A DNA stretch of 64,000 bases from Iodobacter sp025352645 (GTDB lineage Bacteria > Pseudomonadota > Gammaproteobacteria > Burkholderiales > Chitinibacteraceae), in NCBI RefSeq assembly GCF_033446605.1, contig NZ_JAWQUO010000011.1:1-64000 (forward strand), given 5' to 3'. Positions 44,296 to 52,952 of the stretch are shown here, one piece after another. Below the pieces are notes generated by a model that made no database searches, was not told the DNA's origin, and was given only the letters and a program-made list of their open reading frames with translations. Within the stretch, counting starts at the first letter, position 1. Each line of letters starts with the position of its first letter. The position numbers and the translations under genes were made by a program.

Positions 44296-44331
44296 CTCCA
44301 GTCCTTTTTAAATAAATAAAAATAGCAAGAC

Positions 44332-46485
44332 TCAAGCAATTGCCCGAGAAACACCCTGACTAATATGGACCAGCTGCGCCACATCTAAAATAAATGCAAC
44401 ATGACCATCCCCCATAATTGTCGCACCTGCCACCCCTGGAACTTTGCGATAATTGGTTTCTAGATTTTTTACGACGACTTGATGCTGGCCCAATAAATCA
44501 TCAACAAACATCGCCACTTTTTCCCCTTCTGCTTCTAATATAATCACCAAGCCTTCATGAAATTCAGTGACTTTAGGGGGAACATTAAATATTTCATGCA
44601 AAGCAATAAGCGGTAGATATTCGCCACGTACATTTATCACCCGCCCTTTACCCGCCATTGTTTTTACTTCATCGTGCCTAGGCTGTAATGATTCAATAAT
44701 AAACGCCAATGGGATAAGGTAAATTTCATCCCCTACCGATATAGACATTCCATCCAAAATTGCCAACGTTAATGGCAGTCGAATACTCATGGTTGAGCCA
44801 ATACCATACATTGAGCTAATTTCAATCCGGCCCCCCATCGATTGAATATTCCGGCGCACTACATCCATACCCACACCACGCCCCGAAACATCAGTCACTT
44901 GCGCTGCAGTTGAAAAGCCTGCTTCAAAAATAAGTAACCAGACTTCTCCATCCGTCATCCCATCATGCACAGCAATATCACGCTCACGCGCTTTAGCTAA
45001 AATACGCTCGCGATTAAGCCCCGCACCATCATCAGCCACCTCAATCACAATATTGCCGCCTTGATGAAATGCACGCAGTGTGAGAGTCCCCGTTGGGGAT
45101 TTTCCTTTGGCCACCCGCTCATCCGGTAATTCAATGCCATGATCAAGACTGTTTCTAACTAAGTGCGTTAAAGGATCGGATAGCTTCTCAATAAACCCTT
45201 TATCTAATTCAGTACTTTCACCAATAAGCTTTAATTCAATTTTTTTATTTAGTTTTCCAGCTAAATCACGAACCAATCGAGGGAAACGACTAAAAACAAA
45301 AGAAATAGGCATCATGCGAATCGACATCACCGATTCTTGTAATTCCCGTGTATTGCGCTCTAACTGCCCAACACCAGAAAGCATATTTTCATGAATAACG
45401 GGATCAAGATTAAGTGCGGTTTGAACCAACATCGATTGAGTAATGACTAATTCACCGACCAGATTCAATAATTGATCGACCTTCTCTACACTCACACGAA
45501 TAGACGTATCTGCCGCTACAGCCGTTGGCTTTGAAGAAGTGGCAGCCGCTTTAACCTTACTAAGCTCTGGCACTTCTGCTTTAGCCACTTTAGTGCCATC
45601 AGCAGCACTTAATACTTTAGGTCTAGGCTCAAAAAAACCATAACCAGCACCATCTGTAACGGTAGCGGCCTCGGCGGGCGGGGCTGCAGGTTGGGGGGTG
45701 ATTTCTGTAAAAAACCCATACCCCTCACCATCTTGAGCCGTAACCGCTGGGGCATCAGCGGTGAAGAAACCATAACCATCACCTCCTTCCATCGCAGAGG
45801 CTGCAGGCTCATCCTCGGTAAAAAAGCCGTAGCCATCACCATCACTCAACTTATCCGATACCACCTCAGCTGCGCCGCCACCCATCGTGATCCGAGTAGG
45901 CTCAACAGCAAAGGCCAGCGTATCTAAAACTTCTTGAGCAGAATCCGCGGTAAGCAATTCATAAATCCAATTACTATGCTCCCCTCCCTGAACACAGCCA
46001 GAGAGTGTGCCATAGCCCATTAAGGCCCTTTTAACGGCCTCTTCATCAAAGCTTGCACCTGCGGCAATAATAATTTGTATACAAGGCTCGGCCGATGACT
46101 CATTGGCAAATTTCTCTAGTAGCGTGGTGATTTCTTTAGCCGCTTCTAAATCTGCACTGCCCCCATCACGATGCGAGGACAATATATTCTGCAGTACATC
46201 GCCACTTCGCAAAAACACGTCAATCATATCTGCGCGAAGATCAAGTTCGTTTTTACGAATCCGATCTAGCAAGTTTTCTAGGATATGGGTTACCGCCGCT
46301 AAATCAGTAAACCCAAAGGTAGCAGCCCCCCCCTTAATTGAATGTGCCGCCCGAAAAATAGCATTTAAATCTTCGCTATCAGGATCATCCAAGCTGAGCT
46401 TAAGTAAAATGGATTCCATTGTTGCCAGATGTTCTGCAGCTTCATCAAAGAACACTGCAATAAACTGGCTCATATCAATCGCCAT
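44332..46485 (-). CDS. cheA: Chemotaxis histidine kinase CheA (set 1) with a GYGFF-repeat linker
   Basis: The 717-residue kinase has P1 (phospho-His in FRAAHSIKGGAATFGF near residue 48). A region resembling a P2-like alpha/beta domain follows (about 135-205). The linker (about 210-290) holds four GYGFF modules. P3 dimerisation starts near 330 (SIRVSVEKVDQLLNLVGELV), the P4 ATP site has HLVRNSLDHGIE and GRGVGMDVVRRNI, and P5 is CheW-like. It phosphorylates CheY and CheB. The start chosen has AGAAGGAGG directly upstream; a TTG six codons earlier is unlikely. Confidence 0.93.
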   Translation of the reverse strand: MAIDMSQFIAVFFDEAAEHLATMESILLKLSLDDPDSEDLNAIFRAAHSIKGGAATFGFTDLAAVTHILENLLDRIRKNELDLRADMIDVFLRSGDVLQNILSSHRDGGSADLEAAKEITTLLEKFANESSAEPCIQIIIAAGASFDEEAVKRALMGYGTLSGCVQGGEHSNWIYELLTADSAQEVLDTLAFAVEPTRITMGGGAAEVVSDKLSDGDGYGFFTEDEPAASAMEGGDGYGFFTADAPAVTAQDGEGYGFFTEITPQPAAPPAEAATVTDGAGYGFFEPRPKVLSAADGTKVAKAEVPELSKVKAAATSSKPTAVAADTSIRVSVEKVDQLLNLVGELVITQSMLVQTALNLDPVIHENMLSGVGQLERNTRELQESVMSIRMMPISFVFSRFPRLVRDLAGKLNKKIELKLIGESTELDKGFIEKLSDPLTHLVRNSLDHGIELPDERVAKGKSPTGTLTLRAFHQGGNIVIEVADDGAGLNRERILAKARERDIAVHDGMTDGEVWLLIFEAGFSTAAQVTDVSGRGVGMDVVRRNIQSMGGRIEISSMYGIGSTMSIRLPLTLAILDGMSISVGDEIYLIPLAFIIESLQPRHDEVKTMAGKGRVINVRGEYLPLIALHEIFNVPPKVTEFHEGLVIILEAEGEKVAMFVDDLLGQHQVVVKNLETNYRKVPGVAGATIMGDGHVAFILDVAQLVHISQGVSRAIA

Positions 46486-46518
46486 ACCCCCTCCTTCTGC
46501 CAAAAGCCTGGCTAATGG

Positions 46519-46884
46519 CTAGCCAATCACTTTGCGTACCACTTCAAGTAATTTTTGAGGGTCAAAGGGTTTAACGAGCCAACCTGTTGCTCCTGCCGTT
46601 TTCCCTTGCATTTTCATTGCATCGCTTGACTCTGTAGTAAGCATCAGCATCGGAGTCGATTTATATTGTGGCGTGGCTCTAAGGGTTTTAATTAAGGTGA
46701 GCCCATCCATCCCTGGCATGTTTTGATCAGTAAGAATCAAATCAACTTGTATTTTTTTAGCCTGCTGTACGCCCAAATTACCATCACTGGCTTCAACAAC
46801 GTCATAGCCCGCGCTTTTAAGCGTAAACACCACCATCTGCCGAATGGATGCAGAATCATCGACGGTCAGAATCTTTTTAGCCAT
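46519..46884 (-). CDS. cheY: Chemotaxis response regulator CheY (set 1)
   Basis: The 121-residue single receiver domain has LTVDDSASIRQMV (acid pocket), the phospho-Asp in VDLILTDQNMPGMDG, the Thr of MLTTES and the Lys of GWLVKPFDP. It is directly upstream of cheA on the same strand. The CheY family member could bind the motor or act as a phosphate sink for the other set. Confidence 0.92.
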   Translation of the reverse strand: MAKKILTVDDSASIRQMVVFTLKSAGYDVVEASDGNLGVQQAKKIQVDLILTDQNMPGMDGLTLIKTLRATPQYKSTPMLMLTTESSDAMKMQGKTAGATGWLVKPFDPQKLLEVVRKVIG

Positions 46885-46997
46885 ATTGCCCCCAAGCATA
46901 TAAAGTTTTAAACATTTAATATTTGCTCCAAATCACGTTTTGCATATGCTCAAAGGATAGTAATAAAAAATGTCAGATGGTATGTAAACTAAAGTAG

Positions 46998-48194
46998 TTA
47001 AAATAAATCTATATCGCCACTACTCATACTGCCTTGCGCCACAGGATTTTTATGCATTGAATCTGCCACGTGCACTGAGCGCTCACCCAAAGCTTGAAAT
47101 TCAACTACTTTTTCTTTCCATGCCAGCATTGGGTTTTTATGATTTGCAATATAGCCATAAATTAATGCCAATGCTTCTTGTATTTCCACCTGAGCCACCA
47201 CACGGCCTTTTGCGTGTAATAAAAGTTGATTAACCAAATCCTGAAATTGTAAGCCTCGCACGGCATTAGCCACACCAAGCTCCACTTGTGCGGCTATTAC
47301 AGCTAATTCACTCACCACCGATTCAATATTTTTATTCATCTCACCAATCTTAGACATGGTTGCTTCAACTTGCACCTTTGATTGCATTGATTTACTCATA
47401 TCTTGCGAAGCCAAGCGCATAATCGCCTCATCTGCAATAGAAACAGATTCATGAATTTGCTTAATATTTACCCGAATTTGCCGGCTAAAATGATTGGTAC
47501 GCATTGAAAGTGCTCTTACTTCATCAGCAACAACGGCAAACCCACGTCCTGCTTCCCCAGCTCTTGCTGCCTCAATAGCCGCATTTAAAGCCAGTAAGTT
47601 AGTTTGCTTAGCAATTGATTCAATTTCATTTAATACGCCTAATACTTCTTCTACTACTTTTCCTACCTGCTCCATTTGATCAACCAATCCCATCGCAGTG
47701 TAAGAATTAGAAACAATACTTTCTACAAATGTGCTTAAAATACTCGATGTTTCAGTAACAAAATTTTCAAAGCCCCCCCCTTGATCCTTATTTGCATGTA
47801 AAAACAAAGATTCCGCCATTTCTTTTTGTAAACGGGACTGATCAGCAATTTCAACAAAACCATTTAGTAAGGCAGGGACCGCATCAGCAAATATTTCAAC
47901 GGCGCGTTTTACTTCATCATCCGCCAGTTGCAATTGTGCTACTGAAAATAAAGACATATCCGATTGAGCCTGCAAAGAGCCGCCCATATGTAATAAATCA
48001 GTAAATTGAGAGGCACCTAGATCAACACCCTCCTCTTTATTTAAAAATAGTAAAACAAGAATAGGACACCAAGCAGCCAGAAGCCCACAGATAAGTAAGA
48101 GCCATGCTGAAGCATTCAGCCACATGATAAAAAACAATAGAAAACTTACGAAAAATGCAAAACAAAATAAAATAGACAGGTTCTTTTTTAGCAT
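46998..48194 (-). CDS. Methyl-accepting chemotaxis-like protein with two N-terminal membrane helices
   Basis: The 398-residue protein has two adjacent hydrophobic segments (about residues 7-27 and 30-50) with almost no periplasmic loop, so sensing is probably cytoplasmic or membrane-based. The signalling tip is intact (IESIAKQTNLLALNAAIEAA, AGRGFAVVADEVRALS). The C-terminus SGDIDLF mirrors that of CheD (GGDIELF). No methylation-site consensus is obvious outside the standard helices. It lies upstream of cheY in the same direction and may be part of the same unit. Confidence 0.85.
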   Translation of the reverse strand: MLKKNLSILFCFAFFVSFLLFFIMWLNASAWLLLICGLLAAWCPILVLLFLNKEEGVDLGASQFTDLLHMGGSLQAQSDMSLFSVAQLQLADDEVKRAVEIFADAVPALLNGFVEIADQSRLQKEMAESLFLHANKDQGGGFENFVTETSSILSTFVESIVSNSYTAMGLVDQMEQVGKVVEEVLGVLNEIESIAKQTNLLALNAAIEAARAGEAGRGFAVVADEVRALSMRTNHFSRQIRVNIKQIHESVSIADEAIMRLASQDMSKSMQSKVQVEATMSKIGEMNKNIESVVSELAVIAAQVELGVANAVRGLQFQDLVNQLLLHAKGRVVAQVEIQEALALIYGYIANHKNPMLAWKEKVVEFQALGERSVHVADSMHKNPVAQGSMSSGDIDLF

Positions 48195-48327
48195 AAGAAA
48201 ACCTCAAAATCAGTACGCAGCATCAACGAGAAATCTCCTCGCCGCTTCACACTCATAAAGATAGCTTATATAGCTAAAATTGAAACAGGAATAATAGATG
48301 AGGGATAAAATAATGCAGATAAGTTAT

Positions 48328-48360
48328 GTATAGCTTTTTTTTAATTTAAAAAAGCTATAC
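48328..48360. repeat. AT-rich inverted repeat, possible terminator of the hsbA-hsbR unit
   Basis: GTATAGCTTTTTTTTAA and TTTAAAAAAGCTATAC are nearly perfect complements, 71 bases beyond the hsbR-like stop. The stem is weak in GC and lacks a following T-run, so terminator function is uncertain. Confidence 0.4.
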
Positions 48361-48430
48361 ATATCCTAGATCAAGAATGACTATAAATAAATGGAGATGC
48401 AGATATCAATGAATAGGCAATCGCAGAGGC

Positions 48431-50158
48431 TTAAGCAGCCTCTGTACGAGGAATATAATAAGCAACTACTTCATTGCCCGTACCATGGTATTGCGCAGAC
48501 GCACAAAGGGATCTAACCAATGCAATCCCCCGACCAAAGGCAAACTGATGAGCAAGTGCATCCGTTTTAACATTTAATTGTGCCCAATCAAAACCATGGC
48601 CACTGTCTTTAACTCGAATTCTTAAAACGTCTTTGCCTTCGTAATGTAATCCCGTTAAATCAATTTCAATTCTACCTTCGGTAAGTTGCTCTAGGCGATT
48701 GGCGCGCTCGCACAAATATTGCTCCATGCCATCAATACCGCGTTTCATTGAAGAATTTAAACCAAGTACACCATGATCTAAAGCATTAACAAATAGCTCA
48801 GTTAAAATCAAAAAAACATCAGATTGGCTAAATACAAGTGAGCGTACCCCACCAATAAAATTCATCATAAAAGGCACGGTATTAATATGCCTAATTTCAT
48901 CCACACCCAAGGCAACGCTGTAGCGCCAAGCACTTTCACCTAAAGCTGCCAAGGTAGATATATTAACTACTTCATTGCTATGAAAAATACGCTCTGCAGA
49001 ATTAGAACCAGCTCTTTCCTTGTCGCCAAAATAAGCCAATACCAAGGAGATATCATCATGATGTGCCTCGCCCTCTAAGAAGAGGGCTAAATCTTTTTGG
49101 GCATGAGCCAGTCTTTCTGTGGCAGGAACTTCAGCGAGTACGCTTAATAAACGCTCTAAGCCATAGTCCCCTTTTACTGAATGCCGCGCTTCAATTAATC
49201 CATCCGAGTAAGCGGCCAAGCAAGCAGGCTCATCAAAGTAATAACGGTCAGTCATTAAATCCATGGCATGGGTAGGAACAATACCCAACGGTAAATGAGA
49301 TGATTTCCATGTATGTTTAACTGCACCACTTGGATCGAGTACATGCACAGATGGCATGCCTCCATTCCAAACTTCAATACAACCCGCCGATTCATCAATT
49401 GAAATCAAGACCAAGGCGACAAAACGGCCTATAGGTAAAACCTGCCTTACCTTATTATTCATCTCGATAAGAATATCTGAGATCGTATAGCCCTTTTCAG
49501 TCATCGTGTAAAATGGCTGAGTTAATGGCAATACATTGAGTGCAGCAGTTAAACCATGACCAATACCATCAGCAAGCATTAAATAAAGTGCCTGCCCTGG
49601 GGTACGCGCAGCGGCAATCAAATCACCAGAAAGACTTTCGGCTGGAGAGAGGTAATATTCAAACTGAGGGTCATACAGTAATTCTGCATTAACCATTTGC
49701 TCCATTAAATGGCTAACTACACGCTTCTCTTCTTCTGCTCTATCGTAGTAATCCGCTAATTTAAGCGATTGCTCACGGACTTTACGATTTAATTCCAAAG
49801 TGCGGCTAAATGCTTTTAATTTGGCTTCTAAAACACGGAAATTTACCGGTTTATTAATATAATCATCAGCCCCTTGCTCAATTGCCTCGGCTAATTTGTT
49901 TTCTTCGCCCACACCGGTTACAAAAACAATGGGCACCCACGTTTCATTAGCCTCATGTTTAATGGCAATCGCAGCATCTAGCCCTGACATGACCGGCATC
50001 ATCATATCCATCAGCACCAGATCAGGTCGTTCTAAACGCCACGTTTCTAAGGCCTCTAAGCCGTTGTGTGCCTGAATAGCCTTATGGCCTAAGGCCTCCA
50101 CAAAGCGTGAAATAAGTAAAAGTACTGATTCAGTATCGTCAACGACTAGAATTTTCAT
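48431..50158 (-). CDS. hsbR: Response regulator with PP2C phosphatase and anti-sigma-kinase domains (HsbR-like)
   Basis: The 575-residue protein has three domains. The receiver is at 1-120, with phospho-Asp in DLVLMDMMMPVMSGLDA. A SpoIIE/PP2C phosphatase is at about 150-375 (SGDLIAAARTPGQALYLMLADGIGHG split over its metal sites). A GHKL ATPase is at about 430-570 (LTELFVNALDHGV N-box, RVKDSGHGFDWAQL). The same layout in Pseudomonas HsbR controls the phosphorylation of the STAS protein HsbA, which adjusts FlgM release and swarming. The STAS gene is immediately upstream (9-base gap). The input phospho-donor here is unknown. Confidence 0.85.
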   Translation of the reverse strand: MKILVVDDTESVLLLISRFVEALGHKAIQAHNGLEALETWRLERPDLVLMDMMMPVMSGLDAAIAIKHEANETWVPIVFVTGVGEENKLAEAIEQGADDYINKPVNFRVLEAKLKAFSRTLELNRKVREQSLKLADYYDRAEEEKRVVSHLMEQMVNAELLYDPQFEYYLSPAESLSGDLIAAARTPGQALYLMLADGIGHGLTAALNVLPLTQPFYTMTEKGYTISDILIEMNNKVRQVLPIGRFVALVLISIDESAGCIEVWNGGMPSVHVLDPSGAVKHTWKSSHLPLGIVPTHAMDLMTDRYYFDEPACLAAYSDGLIEARHSVKGDYGLERLLSVLAEVPATERLAHAQKDLALFLEGEAHHDDISLVLAYFGDKERAGSNSAERIFHSNEVVNISTLAALGESAWRYSVALGVDEIRHINTVPFMMNFIGGVRSLVFSQSDVFLILTELFVNALDHGVLGLNSSMKRGIDGMEQYLCERANRLEQLTEGRIEIDLTGLHYEGKDVLRIRVKDSGHGFDWAQLNVKTDALAHQFAFGRGIALVRSLCASAQYHGTGNEVVAYYIPRTEAA

Positions 50159-50167
50159 AGTAAGCTT

Positions 50168-50473
50168 TTAGCGTATGGTGAAAATCTTACCAAAACAGGC
50201 TATTTCTAACACTTGCCTGACCGAGTCTCTGCAATTAACCAAAGCTAAATTTTTACTAGCGGCACCGATTTTTTCTTTCAGCAATAGCAACATGCCTAAT
50301 GCGGAGCTGTCTAAATAATTTACATTTTGAAAATCAACCAGCACTTCTTTGATGCTTGGATTGCTGATAAGCGTTTCACATACCTGGCGAAACTCTCGGT
50401 GAGCGCTGAAATCGAACTGCCCGGAGAGAACCACTCGACCCACGTCCCCTTCGATCTGCACAGTTGGTGTCAT
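50168..50473 (-). CDS. hsbA: STAS-domain anti-sigma-factor antagonist (HsbA-like)
   Basis: The 101-residue STAS protein has the phosphorylatable serine in VNYLDSSALGMLLLLKEKIG near residue 57. It would be switched by the phosphatase and kinase domains of the hsbR product next door and should bind an anti-sigma factor such as FlgM; this is inferred from the Pseudomonas pair. The start was placed at MTPTVQIEG; 26 further in-frame upstream codons are not family-like. Confidence 0.85.
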   Translation of the reverse strand: MTPTVQIEGDVGRVVLSGQFDFSAHREFRQVCETLISNPSIKEVLVDFQNVNYLDSSALGMLLLLKEKIGAASKNLALVNCRDSVRQVLEIACFGKIFTIR

Positions 50474-50560
50474 ACAAACCTCAATTTCATGAAAGATTAT
50501 AAGTTTAAAATCACTATGAAGAACACAAGATGGGCGAAAGAAAAAAACCACCTCTTGCTT

Positions 50561-51736
50561 TCATACCTTAGTAGGGCAATACAGAACTGGCAACCGTATC
50601 GTAAACGAACTACCGGTTCCAAGGTTAGAATTTACGCCAATCTCCCCTCCTAAGCGAGTCAGAAGGTTACTCACAATCGCCAAACCAAGGCCTGTACCGT
50701 CTTTTTTGGTGGTAAAAAAAGGCTCAAACAAGCGTTCTTGCACCTCTAAAGACATTCCGCAACCTTGATCTTCAACGCAAACTTCCGCCATTCCTTCGCT
50801 TATTGTAAGCGATAATTGAATGATATCTCCCTGTTTGGATGCGAGCATGGCGTTGTCCATCAGATTAGTGACACAACCCAAGAGTTCCTTGCGGTTCGCG
50901 CTGACGACCAGCGCGTCAGCACCAGGTAACACCTTGAGTATGCAGCTCATTTGATGACTATTGAGCTGAGGCAGCATCATTTGCTGTGCTTCATTGAGTA
51001 GATCCAACAGCTCTACCGCTTCCATTGGCACGTCTTGTCCACGCACAAAACTCAACATATTTTGAATTAAAACTTCTAAATGCCTTAAGCGAGCTAAGTT
51101 TTTTTGCCCAAATTTTTGCCGATCACTCTCGTTTAATTCTGGCTTAGCTAAGTGCGCCGAATAAAGTAATGCGGTAGCAAGCGGGGTGCGTAGTTGATGA
51201 GCTAGCCCTGCTGCCATCTCCCCCATTACCGCTAAGCGTTTGTGTTGGGTTAATGCACGCTGCAATTCCCACATATCACTCACATCATGGATCAACATGA
51301 TTTTGCCATGCTCATTTGGCATATCGTTCACCATAATGCTGATGCGCCGCTCCCCATTTTCTGCCTGCGACAGCCAAAGATCAGGGCCATTACTGGCTTG
51401 TAAATGCTCAGTAATATACTGCTGCCAAACGGCACCTAGCCTTAGCGCTTTCATCATTAAACCTGCGGCAGGATTAAACTCAACCACTACCCCTTGCTCA
51501 TTTAATTCCACCACTCCGCCAGGCAAACGCTCCAACAGTAAAGAGAGCCGCCGTGACAACGCAGCCTTTTCATCTAACTCGCGACGCAAATTTCCATTCG
51601 CAATTTCCAATTGATCGGCTAAAGAAACCACTTGCTGCTGTAAATCTGCGTAAGCCAAGCTAAGCTGATTTGAAGCTTCTGTAAAAAGCGAAAAAGCACT
51701 TTCCAACTCACGGGGGTCAATACCAAGATTGTCCAT
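50561..51736 (-). CDS. fleS: Cytoplasmic sensor histidine kinase, FleS/FlrB type
   Basis: The 391-residue kinase lacks membrane helices. A helical N-terminus precedes a PAS domain (LPGGVVELNEQGVVVEFNPA, about 70-165) and a HisKA domain with the phospho-His in GLAHQLRTPLATALLYS near residue 180. The GHKL ATPase domain (NLMDNAMLAS, DQGCGM, TTKKDGTGLGLAI) closes it. It is the likely partner of the FleR/FlrC regulator at 36707-38059. In most genomes fleS and fleR are adjacent; here about 12.5 kb of chemotaxis and partner-switch genes separate them. Confidence 0.85.
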   Translation of the reverse strand: MDNLGIDPRELESAFSLFTEASNQLSLAYADLQQQVVSLADQLEIANGNLRRELDEKAALSRRLSLLLERLPGGVVELNEQGVVVEFNPAAGLMMKALRLGAVWQQYITEHLQASNGPDLWLSQAENGERRISIMVNDMPNEHGKIMLIHDVSDMWELQRALTQHKRLAVMGEMAAGLAHQLRTPLATALLYSAHLAKPELNESDRQKFGQKNLARLRHLEVLIQNMLSFVRGQDVPMEAVELLDLLNEAQQMMLPQLNSHQMSCILKVLPGADALVVSANRKELLGCVTNLMDNAMLASKQGDIIQLSLTISEGMAEVCVEDQGCGMSLEVQERLFEPFFTTKKDGTGLGLAIVSNLLTRLGGEIGVNSNLGTGSSFTIRLPVLYCPTKV

Positions 51737-51769
51737 ATAACACCTTCCTTGTTGCTTTTTCTTTTTTAC

Positions 51770-51797
51770 ATTATAAAGTGACTAGACAGCAGCCCAA
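51770..51797 (-). promoter_or_regulatory. Sigma-70-type promoter for fleS
   Basis: On the minus strand TTGGGC (51797-51792), a 16-base spacer and TATAAT (51775-51770) lie 34 bases ahead of the fleS start. The -10 box is perfect and the -35 box fair. Confidence 0.55.
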
Positions 51798-51851
51798 AAC
51801 AATGATCCACATTATTTTGGAAGCCAAGATAATTTAAATATTAGTGAAAGT

Positions 51852-51880
51852 TAAAATAGTTCGGGTCTTACGGCTATAAT
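51852..51880 (+). promoter_or_regulatory. Promoter for cheV-cheV-cheY-cheZ-cheA, sigma-70 or FliA-like
   Basis: A perfect TATAAT (51875-51880) has no good sigma-70 -35 box 17 bases away. TAAAATAG with GGCTATAA about 12 bases on partly fits the FliA (sigma-28) pattern TAAA...GCCGATAA. Chemotaxis genes are often FliA-dependent, but the match is imperfect. Confidence 0.35.
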
Positions 51881-51972
51881 TGCATCTTTTAGTGTTTGTA
51901 CAGCTGCTTCCTAAATGTTCCATCCCAACACCGTCGGTTAAGAATACTTAAACGCAGCCTGGAGCTATTTCT

Positions 51973-52923
51973 GTGTCTGACTTATTAAAAAATATTGACG
52001 CTCGAACAAAACTGGCTGGTACTAACAAGCTAGAGATTCTTTTATTTACTCTCGGGCAAGATGAGCGCTCTGGCCGACGAGAGAACTTTGCAATCAACGT
52101 ATTCAAAGTGCGTGAAGTCATGCGAACGCCGGAAATCACTAAAGCGCCAGATATGCCCCCATCCATCGAAGGCATGGTGAGTTTGCGCGGCACATTGGTT
52201 CCGGTCATTGATTTAGCGCGTTACGCTGGCATTGCAACCACAACGCGCCCAGAGATCATGATTGTTTCTGAATACAATGGCCACACGCAAGGCTTTTTAG
52301 TTGAAGCGGTTGATACTATTTTGCGACTCGATTGGTCTCAAATGCGTGTTCCACCCGATATGCTCATGTCACAAATGGGGGGCTTAGTTGTTGCGGTAAC
52401 AGAGCTTGAAAATAATAAACTTGTGATGATGATGGATGTAGAAAAGGTGCTGGCTGAATCGGTACCTGGCTCAGACAAAATCGATCCAGAAACCTTAATT
52501 CAAGACATTAGCCTCACCACTAAAACAGTTTTTATTGCAGATGATTCAGTGGTTGCTCGCCGTCAAATCGAAATGACTTTAGACGCGATGCATATCAAAC
52601 ATATTTCTACCATTAATGGCAAACGTGCTTGGGATGAATTGCAGCGCATTGCGCAATCTGCAGATTTGCAAGGCAAATTAGTAAGAGACATGGTTCATTT
52701 GGTGCTCACCGACGTAGAAATGCCAGAAATGGATGGCTATATGCTCACCAAATTAATTAAGAGTGACCCACGCTTTGCGGGTATTCCAGTGCTAATGCAT
52801 TCGTCATTATCAGGAGCCTCCAATCAAAAACTGGGACAATCCGTTGGTGTAGATGGTTATGTTGCCAAATTTGAGGCACATCGACTATCTGAAGCAATTG
52901 CCAATTTTCTACTTAAAGAATAA
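51973..52923 (+). CDS. cheV: Chemotaxis adaptor-receiver CheV (first copy)
   Basis: The 316-residue protein has a CheW-like domain (ILLFTLGQDERSGRRENFAI, MVSLRGTLVPVIDLARYAG) and a C-terminal receiver (FIADDSVVARRQIE; phospho-Asp in VLTDVEMPEMDGYMLTKLI). It couples receptors to CheA in a phosphorylation-tuned manner. The start is GTG with GGAG eight bases upstream. Compared with the second copy it has a short insertion (DERSGRREN) after the first strand. Confidence 0.93.
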   Translation: MSDLLKNIDARTKLAGTNKLEILLFTLGQDERSGRRENFAINVFKVREVMRTPEITKAPDMPPSIEGMVSLRGTLVPVIDLARYAGIATTTRPEIMIVSEYNGHTQGFLVEAVDTILRLDWSQMRVPPDMLMSQMGGLVVAVTELENNKLVMMMDVEKVLAESVPGSDKIDPETLIQDISLTTKTVFIADDSVVARRQIEMTLDAMHIKHISTINGKRAWDELQRIAQSADLQGKLVRDMVHLVLTDVEMPEMDGYMLTKLIKSDPRFAGIPVLMHSSLSGASNQKLGQSVGVDGYVAKFEAHRLSEAIANFLLKE

Positions 52924-52952
52924 AGCGTCAAGAACAACAGCAGAGGTGATTT

